A model generated the notes under the pieces. That model was not told the DNA's origin. It saw only the letters and a program-made list of their open reading frames with translations, and made no database searches. Positions 16,726 through 25,273 of a DNA stretch of 64,000 nt are shown here, one piece after another. The stretch comes from Streptomyces albiflavescens. Its GTDB lineage: Bacteria; Actinomycetota; Actinomycetes; Streptomycetales; Streptomycetaceae. The stretch lies in the NCBI RefSeq assembly GCF_014645835.1, contig NZ_BMMM01000029.1, forward strand, positions 1 through 64,000. Direction: 5' to 3'. The number at the start of each line of letters is the position of its first letter. Within the stretch, counting starts at the first letter, position 1. The translations under genes and the position numbers were made by a program.

Positions 16726-17675
16726 GTCTCGCTCCCGGTGCCCCGGCCGATCAGATCGGCTCCGAACAGCTTCACGAACGCGAGGGCGACCACGGCGACG
16801 TACAGGAACAGGACGGTCGCGTACGCGGCGGCGGTGCCGAAGCGCAGATTGGTCATCTCGTCAAAGGCGATCATCGAGAGCGTTTCGACCGAATCCTTTC
16901 GCGGCCCCACCAGGACGTACGGCAGGTCGAACATGCGCAGGACGTCCAGGAGGCGGAAGAGGACAGCGACCACGAGGGCCGGGCGGACCAGGGGCAGGGT
17001 GATCCGCCAGAAGACGCGCCATACAGAGGCGCCGTCGACGCGGGCAGCCTCGTACAGCTCGCCGGGGATGATCTGCAGTCCGGCGAGGACGAGCAGCCCG
17101 ATGAACGGCGCGGTCTTCCAGGTGTCGGCGATGACCACGGAGAGCCAGGCCTGGAACCCGTCGCTGCTCCACAGCACTTGGGTGCCGAGAATCTCGTTGG
17201 CGACCCCTTGGCTGTTGAAGATCCACTTCCAGAGCATGCCGGAGATCGCGGTGGGGATGGCCCACGGCACGAGGACCGCGGCGCGGACAAGGGCCCGGCC
17301 CCGGAAGGCCCGGTGCATCACCAGGGCCATGGAGACACCGATCAGGACCTCGAGGGTGACCGAGGCCAGAGCGAACGACGTGGTGTTCCACCAGGGCCGC
17401 AGCAGCCGGTCGTCGGAGAAGACGGACGTGTAGTTCTCGGCGCCGTAGGAGGTGGCGGTCACCTTGAAACCGGTGTGCGGGTCGATGGACTCGCTGGACA
17501 CCTGGAAGGACAGCCGCAGGGCCGCCACCACGGGGTATCCGATGACCAGGACGAGGACCAGCAACGTCGGTGAGAGCAGGGCCGCGGCCAGACCGGCCGT
17601 CCCGGCCCGGCGCGATGAGCGCGCGGGCCGGGACGCCGCCGTCTTGCGCACCGGCGTCGGCGTCGTGACGGACAC
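16722..17675 (-). CDS. Carbohydrate ABC transporter permease (MalF type)
   Basis: The product has 317 residues from the GTG at 17675. After a basic, Ala-rich cytoplasmic N-terminus come six helices starting AALLSPTLLVLVLVIGYPVV. The EAA loop is IPGELYEAARVDGASVWRVF with RITLPLVRPALVVAV. It pairs with the MalG-type permease encoded directly downstream with a 4-bp overlap. It starts 13 bp after the binding-protein gene. The upstream ribosome site is weak, so re-initiation after the binding protein is likely. Confidence 0.9.
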   Translation of the reverse strand: MSVTTPTPVRKTAASRPARSSRRAGTAGLAAALLSPTLLVLVLVIGYPVVAALRLSFQVSSESIDPHTGFKVTATSYGAENYTSVFSDDRLLRPWWNTTSFALASVTLEVLIGVSMALVMHRAFRGRALVRAAVLVPWAIPTAISGMLWKWIFNSQGVANEILGTQVLWSSDGFQAWLSVVIADTWKTAPFIGLLVLAGLQIIPGELYEAARVDGASVWRVFWRITLPLVRPALVVAVLFRLLDVLRMFDLPYVLVGPRKDSVETLSMIAFDEMTNLRFGTAAAYATVLFLYVAVVALAFVKLFGADLIGRGTGSET

Positions 17676-17688
17676 GTGGGCGGCCCGT

Positions 17689-19047
17689 CTACTTCGCAGC
17701 GATGGCGGCGGAGAGGTTCTTCTGCATATCGGCCAGGGCCGCGTCGACCGACTTGGAGCCGCTCAGCGCGGCCGCGGCACTCTCCTGGATGGCGGCCGTG
17801 GCATCGCCGTAGTGCACGACCACGGGCCGGGGCGTCGCTGTGTCCAGCGACTCCTTGAGTGTGGCCAGGTACGGAAACTGCTTGCGCAGCGCCGGGTCGT
17901 CATAGAGGCCGGTGTAGGGCGGGGCCGCGGAGGTGACCTTGAGGTTGGTCCTGGCGTTGGCCTCACTGGAGAAGAATTTGATGAAGTCCAGCGCGGTCGC
18001 CTTGTTCTTGGCGAACTTGCTGATGGCCAGGTCGAGTCCGCCGAGACTGGACTTGCCGGGGCCGTCGAGGCCGGGCAGCGCGGCGACGCCGAACTTCCCC
18101 GCCACCTTGCTCGACCCGTCCTTGGCATTGGCGAGAGCCCACTGGTAGGGCCACTGCCGGTGGAAGAGGAGCTTGCCCGCCTGGAAGGCTCGGCGGCCGT
18201 CCTCCTCCTTGTAGGTGGAGGCCTGCTGGGCAATGGTGCCGTCCTTGAACCCGTCGGCGAGGAACCGCAGGCCCTTCTTCGCGGCCTCGGTGTCGACGGT
18301 GGCCTTGCCCTTGTCGTCGACGACGCTGCCACCGGCGGAGGCCACGGCCTCGGCGAAGTTGACGGTCAGCCCCTCGTACTTGTCGAACTGCCCGGCGTAG
18401 CAGTCGACGCCCTTGCCCTCCGGGAGCTTTTGCACCTTCACGCAGTCCTGCTTCAACTCATCCCAGGTGGTGGGCGGTTGGGCACCGATCCGGTCGAGAA
18501 GGTCCTTGCGGTAGAAGAGCAGACCCGCATTGGTGTTGAAGGGGACGGCGTACTGCTTGCCGAAGTACTCGCCGGTCTTCACGACGGCCGGGATCATCCT
18601 GTCGAGCGGGAACTCCTTGGCGGGGAGCTCGTCGATCCACTGGTTGGCCGCGAACTCGGCGACCCAGATCGGGTCGAGGTTGAGCACGCTGTAAGTACCG
18701 GACTTGGTCTGAGCGTTCTGGATGAACTGCTGGCGCTGCTGATCGGCGCTCTCCGGGAGCTCGACGAGAGTGACCTTCTGATCGGGATGCTGCTTGTTCC
18801 AGCGATCGAGCTGGCCCTGCAGGGTGCCCGTGGTGTCCTTACCGGTGGCCAAGGTGATCGGGCCGCGGTCCTGGGACTTCTCCGGCCCTTTGGAGTCCGT
18901 GCCGGAGGAGTCCGAGCCACCGCATCCACTGAGCGCCGAGGCGCACATCACCGCCGCCACCACCGCAGCCGCCCGCCGCACCGGCTTCGCGCCCGGGGGC
19001 TTCGGCCGGCCCTGTCCCGCACCGACGGTTATCCGCGAAGAACTCAC
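17689..19047 (-). CDS. Lipoprotein sugar-binding protein of the ABC importer
   Basis: The product has 452 residues. The GTG at 19047 is chosen because GAGGAGG lies 5-11 bases upstream; an ATG at 19101 would place that site inside the gene. A type II signal peptide with the lipobox LSGC (ASALSGCGGSD) means the mature protein is lipid-anchored outside the membrane. The family is solute-binding family 1: VPFNTNAGLLFYRKDLLDRI, LTWDEL-like PTTWDELKQDC, AFQAGKLLFHRQWPYQWAL and GGLDLAISKFAKNKATALDF. The PIWVAEFAANQWIDEL segment resembles the trehalose/maltose group. It heads the operon that ends with the GH65 enzyme. Confidence 0.9.
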   Translation of the reverse strand: MSSSRITVGAGQGRPKPPGAKPVRRAAAVVAAVMCASALSGCGGSDSSGTDSKGPEKSQDRGPITLATGKDTTGTLQGQLDRWNKQHPDQKVTLVELPESADQQRQQFIQNAQTKSGTYSVLNLDPIWVAEFAANQWIDELPAKEFPLDRMIPAVVKTGEYFGKQYAVPFNTNAGLLFYRKDLLDRIGAQPPTTWDELKQDCVKVQKLPEGKGVDCYAGQFDKYEGLTVNFAEAVASAGGSVVDDKGKATVDTEAAKKGLRFLADGFKDGTIAQQASTYKEEDGRRAFQAGKLLFHRQWPYQWALANAKDGSSKVAGKFGVAALPGLDGPGKSSLGGLDLAISKFAKNKATALDFIKFFSSEANARTNLKVTSAAPPYTGLYDDPALRKQFPYLATLKESLDTATPRPVVVHYGDATAAIQESAAAALSGSKSVDAALADMQKNLSAAIAAK

Positions 19048-19127
19048 GGTGTCCTCCTCGTTGTTCACCGGCAGATGCAGACGCTGCGTCGACCGGCTCA
19101 TGGCAGCGGCCCTGCCAACGGCTGAAT

Positions 19128-19139
19128 TTGATCGTTCAA
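19128..19139. promoter_or_regulatory. Candidate LacI-type operator 2
   Basis: TTGATCGTTCAA is an almost perfect palindrome with a central CG, 81 bases upstream of the binding-protein start. It differs at one position per half from a perfect TTGAACGTTCAA type site. It matches the site before the lacI-type gene on its complementary strand. Confidence 0.6.
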
Positions 19140-19264
19140 GATGCCTTCGATGCGTCCTCCCGTCAACCCCTCCGACAGCGACTGCGCTCTTCCTCTACCA
19201 GCCGCTCTCACCAGGGAGTTGGGGTCGCAACTGGAGCTCGATGACTGTCTCTGGGTGGAGAAGT

Positions 19265-19276
19265 TTGATCGTTCAT
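19265..19276. promoter_or_regulatory. Candidate LacI-type operator 3
   Basis: TTGATCGTTCAT repeats 11 of 12 bases of the 19128 site, 137 bp further upstream of the operon. Two spaced sites would allow looping or cooperative repression. Confidence 0.5.
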
Positions 19277-19568
19277 ATCCGGGAGGGCGACCGTACGGCT
19301 CCCGACCGGGAGGGCGGGGCGGCTCACGTCGCGTTCGCTCTCACTCTGTGCAGCGAACGCCACCGTCTGAGGGCGAATGTCACTGTCCGGTCTCAAATGA
19401 TCTGGTTCCGAGTCGGGTCGCTGACCTGCGGCGACCAGTTCAGTTGAGACGTGGGGAAGCCAGGAATCTCAAGTGATGTGGTCCCGGGCGAGCGGATGCC
19501 GGAGGCTGTCTCAGTTGATGTGGTCCGACTTCGCTGTGCCGTCGGCCGCAACCGGACCGCTGGCGTGG
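19277..19568. other. Gene-free stretch with IS-end-like repeats
   Basis: No coding frame is supported. It holds three direct copies of the 18-bp motif near TCTCAAGTGATGTGGTCC (19391, 19467, 19509) and one inverted copy (19434-19451). Matching inverted copies lie on the far side of the methyltransferase gene. Confidence 0.6.
19391..19526 (+). repeat. Left cluster of 18-bp IS-end-like motif
   Basis: Copies at 19391-19408 (TCTCAAATGATCTGGTTC), 19467-19484 (TCTCAAGTGATGTGGTCC) and 19509-19526 (TCTCAGTTGATGTGGTCC) share the orientation. One reversed copy is at 19434-19451 (GACCAGTTCAGTTGAGAC). The pattern looks like ends of nested insertion sequences. Confidence 0.65.
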
Positions 19569-20213
19569 CTAGGACTGACGGCGTGCGAAGAGGACCGCAC
19601 CTGGAACGCTCTCGTCGGGGTCGATCAGCATTTGGGCCTCGACGGTGAACCCGGCATCGCGTAGCCAGGCCGCCACTTGGTCAGGCTGGCGGCGGTGAAC
19701 GTGGACGTTCATCGGGTGGCCGCCGTAGCCCTGCGTCTTCAGCCTCGACCCGTCGCCGACGTGAAAGCCGAGCAGCAGCGGTCCGCCGGGACGCAACACG
19801 CGCCGGAAGTGGCCGAAGATCGTGGGCACTGCTTCGTCGGGGACGTGAATCAACGACCAAAATGCGAGCAGGCCGACGACTGAAGCATCGGCGAGGTCGA
19901 GGTCGGTCATCGAGCCCACCTCGAACCGCAGGCGGGGGTGGTCACGCCGAGCCACGTCGATCATCACGGATGAAAGGTCGATGCCGAAAGCGTCCACACC
20001 CAGCTCGTGCAGGTGAGCGGTGACGTGTCCAGGTCCGCAGCCCACGTCCGCCACCGGCCCACCGCCAGCGGCGTGCACCACGTCGGCGAACAGCGCCAGA
20101 GCCGCCCGAAGATACGGCGCCCCGGCCAGAGCCTCGCGTAGTTGGTCGGCATAGCTGACCGCGACCGTGTCGTAGGAGGTCCGGGTGTCTGCCAACCAGC
20201 AGTCCGCGTTCAT
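19569..20213 (-). CDS. Class I SAM-dependent methyltransferase
   Basis: The product has 214 residues from the ATG at 20213 (MNADCWLADTRTSYDTVA). A Rossmann methyltransferase fold is clear: motif I VADVGCGPGHVTAHL, motif II with the acidic residue in AFGIDLSSVMID, the GSMTDLDLADASV segment, and FRRVLRPGGPLLLGFHVG as motif III. The C-terminal region (HVHRRQPDQVAAWLRDAGF) is typical of small-molecule methyltransferases of the Methyltransf_11/25 group. The target is unknown. The gene is isolated within repeats that look like IS ends, so it may have moved as a passenger. Confidence 0.85.
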   Translation of the reverse strand: MNADCWLADTRTSYDTVAVSYADQLREALAGAPYLRAALALFADVVHAAGGGPVADVGCGPGHVTAHLHELGVDAFGIDLSSVMIDVARRDHPRLRFEVGSMTDLDLADASVVGLLAFWSLIHVPDEAVPTIFGHFRRVLRPGGPLLLGFHVGDGSRLKTQGYGGHPMNVHVHRRQPDQVAAWLRDAGFTVEAQMLIDPDESVPGAVLFARRQS

Positions 20214-20246
20214 GGCTCGACAGAGTAGTGCAGCGATCAGGATGAC

Positions 20247-20316
20247 GAACCAGATCAACTGAGATCAACGACGCATCAGACCAGGTCACTTGAGACGGAG
20301 ACCAGATCCTTCAAGA
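20247..20316 (-). repeat. Right cluster of the 18-bp motif, inverted
   Basis: Three copies in the orientation opposite to the left cluster: 20247-20264 (GAACCAGATCAACTGAGA), 20279-20296 (GACCAGGTCACTTGAGAC) and about 20299-20316 (GACCAGATCCTTCAAGAC). Together with the left cluster they bracket the methyltransferase gene. Confidence 0.65.
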
Positions 20317-20471
20317 CGGGACAGTCACGCGTGATCGTCCTGCGCCGGCGAAGCCTGATCATTGCCACCGAAGGTTGATGAGTGCCACCGAATACTGAGT
20401 GGCACGAAGGGCTGGTGCGCCGGGGTGGCGGTTGGGGAGCTCGCGGATGCGTACACGCACCCGTTCCGCCG

Positions 20472-21608
20472 CTATCCGCGCTGCCCGTAGCGCCGCCACT
20501 CGCGTCCGCCGTCGCGAGAGACCCATAGCCCTTCACCCTTCACCAGGTTGTACGTCGCCGTCGTCGCGTCCGCGATGCCGTAGAGCGTCGTTCCGTCGAC
20601 GGTGAACGACGTGAATTTCGCCGGCGTCTTCAGCTCGTGGAAGGCGCTGTTGGTGCGGTCGTCGGCGAGCCAGTAGCGGCCGCCTTCCTCGCCGACGAGC
20701 AGCCGCCCGTCCGCAAGCAGCTCCAAAACCAGCGACTCCGGGCCATGCTTCAGCTCCCTCCAGGGAATGCCGCCGGCGAGAACGGTCCGCCAGTGCCCGC
20801 CGCCGTCCGTCGTCACCAACAGGCCGCGCACGCCCTCGCCCTGAGTGAGGGACAGCGCCGCGGTGCCACCTCGGGCGGCGAGGATACCCCCCGCGTACGG
20901 CTTCGGGACCGCCGTGGAGCCAACGCTGCGACCGTCGCGCTGCCATACGACGCGGTTGGGGTCTTCGGTCAGGGGCTGGTCCAGGCTCCAGGCCGTGCCC
21001 CGCTCGTCGACGGCGAGGCGGATGGCGTCGCCCGGCACTCCGGCCGGGGGCGCCACGGTGCGCGTGGCGGGGCGGTAGATGAGGGTGGGCTCCAGTTCGG
21101 CGAGCAGGATGTCGCCGGGGCGGGTGCGCAACGGGGTGTCGGTGATGATGACCTTGTGCTGCTTGCCGCGTACGTCGAGGGCGTACGCTCCCTCGGCCCC
21201 CTCACCCGGCGGCACCCGCACGAAGCCCCCGCGCACCCCCTTGAACGCGGCCGGCGCCGCCTCCGCGTCCGCGTGTTCCGCGTGCTCGGCGACCGTACGG
21301 CCGTCGGGGCCGACGATGCGCCAGGCGGTGGCGGCCGGCCCCTCGTCGTCCTCGACGTTGCTGGCGTCGTACGTCAGGAGCAGCGAGCCGTCGTCCGCGC
21401 GGACCACGCCGGTGGGTGCGCCGGCCGCCTCGATGACGTCGGCGGGGCGCGGGTGAGGGTCTTCGATGACGCGCTTGTACTTCGCCTCGCGATCCCCGGA
21501 GTCCCCGTCGTCAAAGCCGCCCGGGCCGCAGGCGGTCAGCGCCAGCGCCGCACTCGCCGCGGCCACGAGCCCGACCGTCCGCCTCCCGCGTTTCCTCAGC
21601 CATGCCAT
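20472..21608 (-). CDS. Lipoprotein with BNR/sialidase-like repeats
   Basis: The product has 378 residues from the ATG at 21608 (MAWLRKRGRRTVGLVAAASA), with GAGG 11-14 bases upstream; an ATG at 21629 is possible. A type II signal peptide ends in a lipobox (LALTACGPG). The mature protein has propeller-like blades: GLLVTTDGGGHWRTVLAG, WVSRDGGREWRRYG at the C-terminus, and RYWLADDRTNSAFHEL. The S/T-x-D-x-G-x-x-W motif is the BNR (Asp-box) signature of exo-sialidase-like or WD40/YVTN folds. It is surface-anchored and probably a binding protein rather than an enzyme. The 5' end is 20 bp from an IS200-type end hairpin. Confidence 0.8.
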   Translation of the reverse strand: MAWLRKRGRRTVGLVAAASAALALTACGPGGFDDGDSGDREAKYKRVIEDPHPRPADVIEAAGAPTGVVRADDGSLLLTYDASNVEDDEGPAATAWRIVGPDGRTVAEHAEHADAEAAPAAFKGVRGGFVRVPPGEGAEGAYALDVRGKQHKVIITDTPLRTRPGDILLAELEPTLIYRPATRTVAPPAGVPGDAIRLAVDERGTAWSLDQPLTEDPNRVVWQRDGRSVGSTAVPKPYAGGILAARGGTAALSLTQGEGVRGLLVTTDGGGHWRTVLAGGIPWRELKHGPESLVLELLADGRLLVGEEGGRYWLADDRTNSAFHELKTPAKFTSFTVDGTTLYGIADATTATYNLVKGEGLWVSRDGGREWRRYGQRG

Positions 21609-21632
21609 TGCCACATCCTCACTTGACATCCT

Positions 21633-21832
21633 CCCCCTCCTAAAAAAGGAGGGGGATTCCCGCCTGCCTGCCTGCCTGTGGTAACCGGCTGGGGCTTCGG
21701 GTGGGTTCCCCGTTCAACGGGCCGTGCCTGGAGTGGAAAGTTGTACACCACCCGGGCGCAGCCGAACGTACGGGCCAGCGCGGTGCGCTGACCCGGCGTC
21801 GGCTCGATCCGGAAGGAGTACCGCAGATGCAT
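21633..21832 (-). pseudogene. Internally deleted tnpB relic with IS605-type end hairpin
   Basis: The minus-strand ATG at 21832 starts MHLRYSFRIEPTPGQRTAL followed by ARTFGCARVVYN, the standard TnpB N-terminus. After ~40 residues it jumps to Pro/Gly-rich sequence and the typical right end of an IS200/IS605 element: CCCCCTCCT (21633-21641) paired with AGGAGGGGG (21647-21655). The whole nuclease body is missing. Confidence 0.75.
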
Positions 21833-22563
21833 ACGATCAACGTACCGGCCGCCACTGACAACGCCGTTCCGCCCTGGCGGCGCAACGGCTTTCCCTGCCC
21901 TGCTCCACAGGAGCTTCGTTTCCTCCCCCGGCTGAAGCCAGGGGTATCCACGAAGGAGACCCGATGAAGGCTCAGGAACAATCTTCAGACCGGTGCCGAT
22001 GGCCTGTGGCTCCTTGCTCTCCTTCACGCCCCCGACGCCCGGCCGACCGGAACACCACTGGCCAAGACCAGGACCTCTCCCTTCGCCCGACTCGCCCCCG
22101 TACAGCAGCCGAATTCGCCAACCGTGTCCTTCGCGGGACACGATCCCACCACGTGCGGCGACTGCGGACACGGGAAGGTGCGGTGCGCGAAGGCGGACGA
22201 GCTGTGGGGCGCGTACCAGGCTGCGCGGTCATGGACACCCGCTCGCCGCTGCACCCCGTGAGCTCCGGGGGCGGGCGGGACCAGGCCCCCGGACGGCCAG
22301 CCGTCTGCGCCTTGTTGTGTGTCCGTCGACTCAACCCGGACGCGGTGTTCTCTCCCCCAGAGAGCAGACTCGCAGACTCCCAGCGCAGAGACCTACTCCA
22401 CCGACACGGGTGTCCCTCTTGCCGATAATCGAACATATGCCCTACTGAGTGATGACGCGAATCAACGGGAGGGTTGCCACGCTTTGACTGATATGCGATA
22501 TGTGGAGGGAGGCCTTTTGCCGCTCGCCGAAGACCCTGCTGGCCCGTCCCGGAAGAGGGAGCC
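21833..22563. other. Gene-free stretch upstream of the kinase gene
   Basis: No frame here has a start site, codon bias or family match that I would support. The last ~100 bases are AT-richer (AATCGAACATATGCC near 22427 and TGATATGCGATATG near 22490) and probably contain the kinase promoter. Confidence 0.4.
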
Positions 22564-24117
22564 ATGACAGGAGCGAACGAGGCGGCCGGGCGCGTGATCA
22601 CCGGGCGCTACCGGCTCCTGCGTCGTCTCGGCGCCGGCGGTCAGGGGCGGGTGTGGCTGGCGTACGACCAGGAACTGGCGTGCGAGGTCGCGCTCAAGGA
22701 GATCATCCTGCCGCCGGACGTCCCAGAACGCGATGTGGGCACCCGGATCGCGAGGGCCCGCTGCGAAGCGCGGCACGCTGCCCGGCTGCGCAACCACCCC
22801 CATGTCGTCACCGTGCACGACATCGTGGAGGACGACGGCCTGCCGTGGATCGTCATGGACTTCATCCCCGGCGCCATGGACCTGGAGGCGGTGGTGCACG
22901 AGTGGGGGCCGCTGCCGCCCGCCGATGTCGCCTGGATCGGGCTGGCGGTGCTCGACGCCTTGCTGGAGGGCCACCGGGTCGGCGTCCTGCACCGGGATGT
23001 CAAACCGGCCAACATCCTGCTGACCGACCCCGGCCCGCAGCGCTCCTACCCTGCGGAGGGCGGCCAGGTGCTGCTGACCGACTACGGCATCGCGCTGGAG
23101 CCGGGCTCCGGAGAGGCCCGTCTGACCGCCTCCTTGGAGATCGTCGGGACCGTGCGTTACATGGCCCCGGAACGAGCCCGCAGCGGGGCACTGACCCCGG
23201 CCGCCGACCTGTTCTCACTCGGCGCCACCCTGTATTTCGCGCTCGAGGGGGCCGGCCCCTTCGACCGCGACTCCGCTCTCGGCACGCTGAGCGCCCTGCA
23301 GTTCGAGCCCCCCACCCCGCCGCGCCGGGCAGCGGAGCTGACCCCGGTCCTCCTCGGGCTGCTGGCCAAGGACCCCGCGGAGAGAATGGACGGCGACGCG
23401 GCCGCCCAGCGGCTCGCCTCCATCGCCGTCCAGCCCCATCCGTCCCCTTTGCCGCAACCGGCTTCCTCACCGGGGGTGCCGTCGCCCGGGCGGCCCCCCG
23501 CCTCGAAGCCGCCGCGCCCCCGGGAATCGGCCCCGCCGACCGAGCTCATGGGGCCGGCCGAGCCGGCGGAACCGGCCGGCCCGCCCCGGGGACCGCTGCC
23601 GCGCGAAGGTGACGAGGCTCCGCTCCGGCCCCGCCGGCAGCGCCCCAGACACCACCGGGCCAGGCTCATCGCAGGGGTGGTGGCGGTGGCGCTGGCCGCG
23701 GTAGGAGGCGGTATCTACCTGACACAGACCCCCTCCTCCCATCCTGAACTGGCCTCGATCCAGGTGGGCAACTCCCCGGCGGGGGTGGCGGTGTCCCCGG
23801 ACGGACGCCGGGTCTACGTGACCAACTTCAGCTCGGACTCGGTGTCGGTGATCGACCCCGCGACGAACCGCACCGTCGGCAGCCCCATCCCCGTCGAGAA
23901 GCGGCCGACGGGGGTGGTGGTGTCCCCGGACGGACAGCAGGTCTACGTGGCCAACGGGAAATCGGATTCGGTGTCGGAGATCGACCTCGCGACGAAACAC
24001 ATCGCAGACGGCATCCCCGTCGGCAACTCCCCGGAGGGGGTGGCGGTGTCCCCGGCTGAGCGCCAGGTCTACGTGACCAACAAGGGCTCGGATTCGGTGT
24101 CGGTGATCACCTTCTAG
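22564..24117 (+). CDS. Transmembrane Ser/Thr protein kinase with YVTN propeller
   Basis: The product has 517 residues; the ATG at 22564 has GAAGAGGGAG upstream. The kinase domain at residues ~14-275 has the glycine loop GAGGQGRVW, the lysine in VALKEI, HRDVKPANILL and TVRYMAPERAR. The metal-binding DFG is DYG. A Pro-rich linker (~280-365) leads to one membrane helix (LIAGVVAVALAAVGGGIYL). An external part carries three YVTN repeats (GVAVSPDGRRVYVTNFSSD and similar). Full propellers need about seven blades, and the gene stops 1 bp before an IS630-type end, so the sensor domain may have been cut short. Ligand and targets are unknown. Confidence 0.9.
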   Translation: MTGANEAAGRVITGRYRLLRRLGAGGQGRVWLAYDQELACEVALKEIILPPDVPERDVGTRIARARCEARHAARLRNHPHVVTVHDIVEDDGLPWIVMDFIPGAMDLEAVVHEWGPLPPADVAWIGLAVLDALLEGHRVGVLHRDVKPANILLTDPGPQRSYPAEGGQVLLTDYGIALEPGSGEARLTASLEIVGTVRYMAPERARSGALTPAADLFSLGATLYFALEGAGPFDRDSALGTLSALQFEPPTPPRRAAELTPVLLGLLAKDPAERMDGDAAAQRLASIAVQPHPSPLPQPASSPGVPSPGRPPASKPPRPRESAPPTELMGPAEPAEPAGPPRGPLPREGDEAPLRPRRQRPRHHRARLIAGVVAVALAAVGGGIYLTQTPSSHPELASIQVGNSPAGVAVSPDGRRVYVTNFSSDSVSVIDPATNRTVGSPIPVEKRPTGVVVSPDGQQVYVANGKSDSVSEIDLATKHIADGIPVGNSPEGVAVSPAERQVYVTNKGSDSVSVITF

Positions 24118-24118
24118 T

Positions 24119-24547
24119 AGATCTTTAGCGGTGTGGGTTACGTCGGGTCGTGACGGGTGTCGCGGGCCGTGCTGTGCCGGGAGGGTGAGGTACCCCGATG
24201 GCGGTGGACTGACGGCCGGAAAACGGGCTCGGCGTGCGCAAGTCCGGCTCGCGGCCGCTGACTTGATCGAAGCCGGGGCCAGTGACCGGGAGGTGGCCCG
24301 ACGGTTCAGGGTGACCCGGATGTCGGCGAACCGTTGGCTTCGGGCGTTGGCGGCGGGCGTTGGCTTCGGGCGGGCGGCAGGCCCTGGCGTCCAAGGGTCC
24401 CGGCGGTGCCCGCTGCAAGGGCTTCACCGAGACCGACTGCGCCCGCCTGCTGGATGCCGCGCACCAGCAGCTCGGCGGCCCCGTCGTTCTGGTGCGGGAC
24501 AACCTGAACATGCATGTCAGCCGCACCATGCACGAGCTGATCGCTGG
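24119..24547 (+). mobile_element. IS630-type element copy 1, internally deleted, right end lost
   Basis: It begins at AGATCTTTAGCGG (24119), the same terminal sequence as copy 2. A transposase N-terminus follows (MRYPDGGGLTAGKRARRAQ; helix-turn-helix SDREVARRFRVTRMSANRW), then joins directly to the C-terminal KGFTETDCARLLDAAHQQ segment, skipping the first catalytic Asp region. Frameshifts occur after MSANRW. It breaks off at HELIAG, lacking the LNPVEGVW end and the second inverted repeat. Confidence 0.75.
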
Positions 24548-24656
24548 ACCTAGGCGGTCCGCCGAGCGTTGGGCGGTGTTCGGTCGCGCTACGGCTCGCT
24601 CTTCGGCCGGTCGCGGCCGGCACCACCCACGCCTCGGAAGAATTGGGAATCCTTGA

Positions 24657-24989
24657 TCAGTCTTCCTCGAATGGACGCACCCTATAGAAGAGCACGTAGA
24701 GGGCATCATCCTGATTGAATTCCTGTTGACGGAGCCCCTGATTCATCTCCGACTCAGAGATCACGATTTCGCCGAGGAAGTCATCCTCATCGATGTCATC
24801 TTCGTCAAAGAGGGACACAAACGCCTCGCCGTCAAGGCGCTTGACGAGGTCAAGCTGCCACGTTCCTCCAGTCTCGACGTCCTGGATACCTGCCAGATGG
24901 GCACCGTTGTAATGCAGGTACAGCTCGTCTGCTCCGTTATCCTCTGTTTCCAGGCACTGGAGCCGCACAAACTTCACTTCTGCCGCCAT
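24657..24989 (-). CDS. Small acidic protein, possibly C2-like
   Basis: The product has 110 residues from the ATG at 24989, which has GGAGGTAATCC directly upstream. The sequence is acidic, with an Asp/Glu cluster in SLFDEDDIDEDDFLGEIVI. Predicted strands alternate (VKFVRLQCLETED, ELYLHYNG, TWQLDLVKRL, ALYVLFYRV). The D-x-D-D-F-L-G-E pattern recalls the Ca2+-binding loop of C2-type beta sandwiches, but this is a weak inference. Base composition is lower in GC than its neighbours, hinting at transfer. It is the only gene between two inverted IS630-type copies, so it is the natural cargo of a composite element. Confidence 0.7.
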   Translation of the reverse strand: MAAEVKFVRLQCLETEDNGADELYLHYNGAHLAGIQDVETGGTWQLDLVKRLDGEAFVSLFDEDDIDEDDFLGEIVISESEMNQGLRQQEFNQDDALYVLFYRVRPFEED

Positions 24990-25273
24990 TGGATTACCTC
25001 CGAATAATTTCCCCTCTGTTCGCTTATTGGCGATCAGAGGTTGCCTTGGGAGTAATGCACTCCCCTTTGTTTCGTGAATCACGCAGCCAGGACCTTCCGG
25101 ACGTGGAGCCCGGCTTCCTGATGGCGTGAACCCGTGCTTCAAGTAAGCCCTGATCCAGCACCCTCGTCATGCCACTGAGTCTCGGAACTTGACAGACGGG
25201 CGTTGAGTGATTGTGCGGACGGTAAAGATTCGCTGTGCGTCTGACCGCACTCCATCTGCCGATGGGCAGCACT

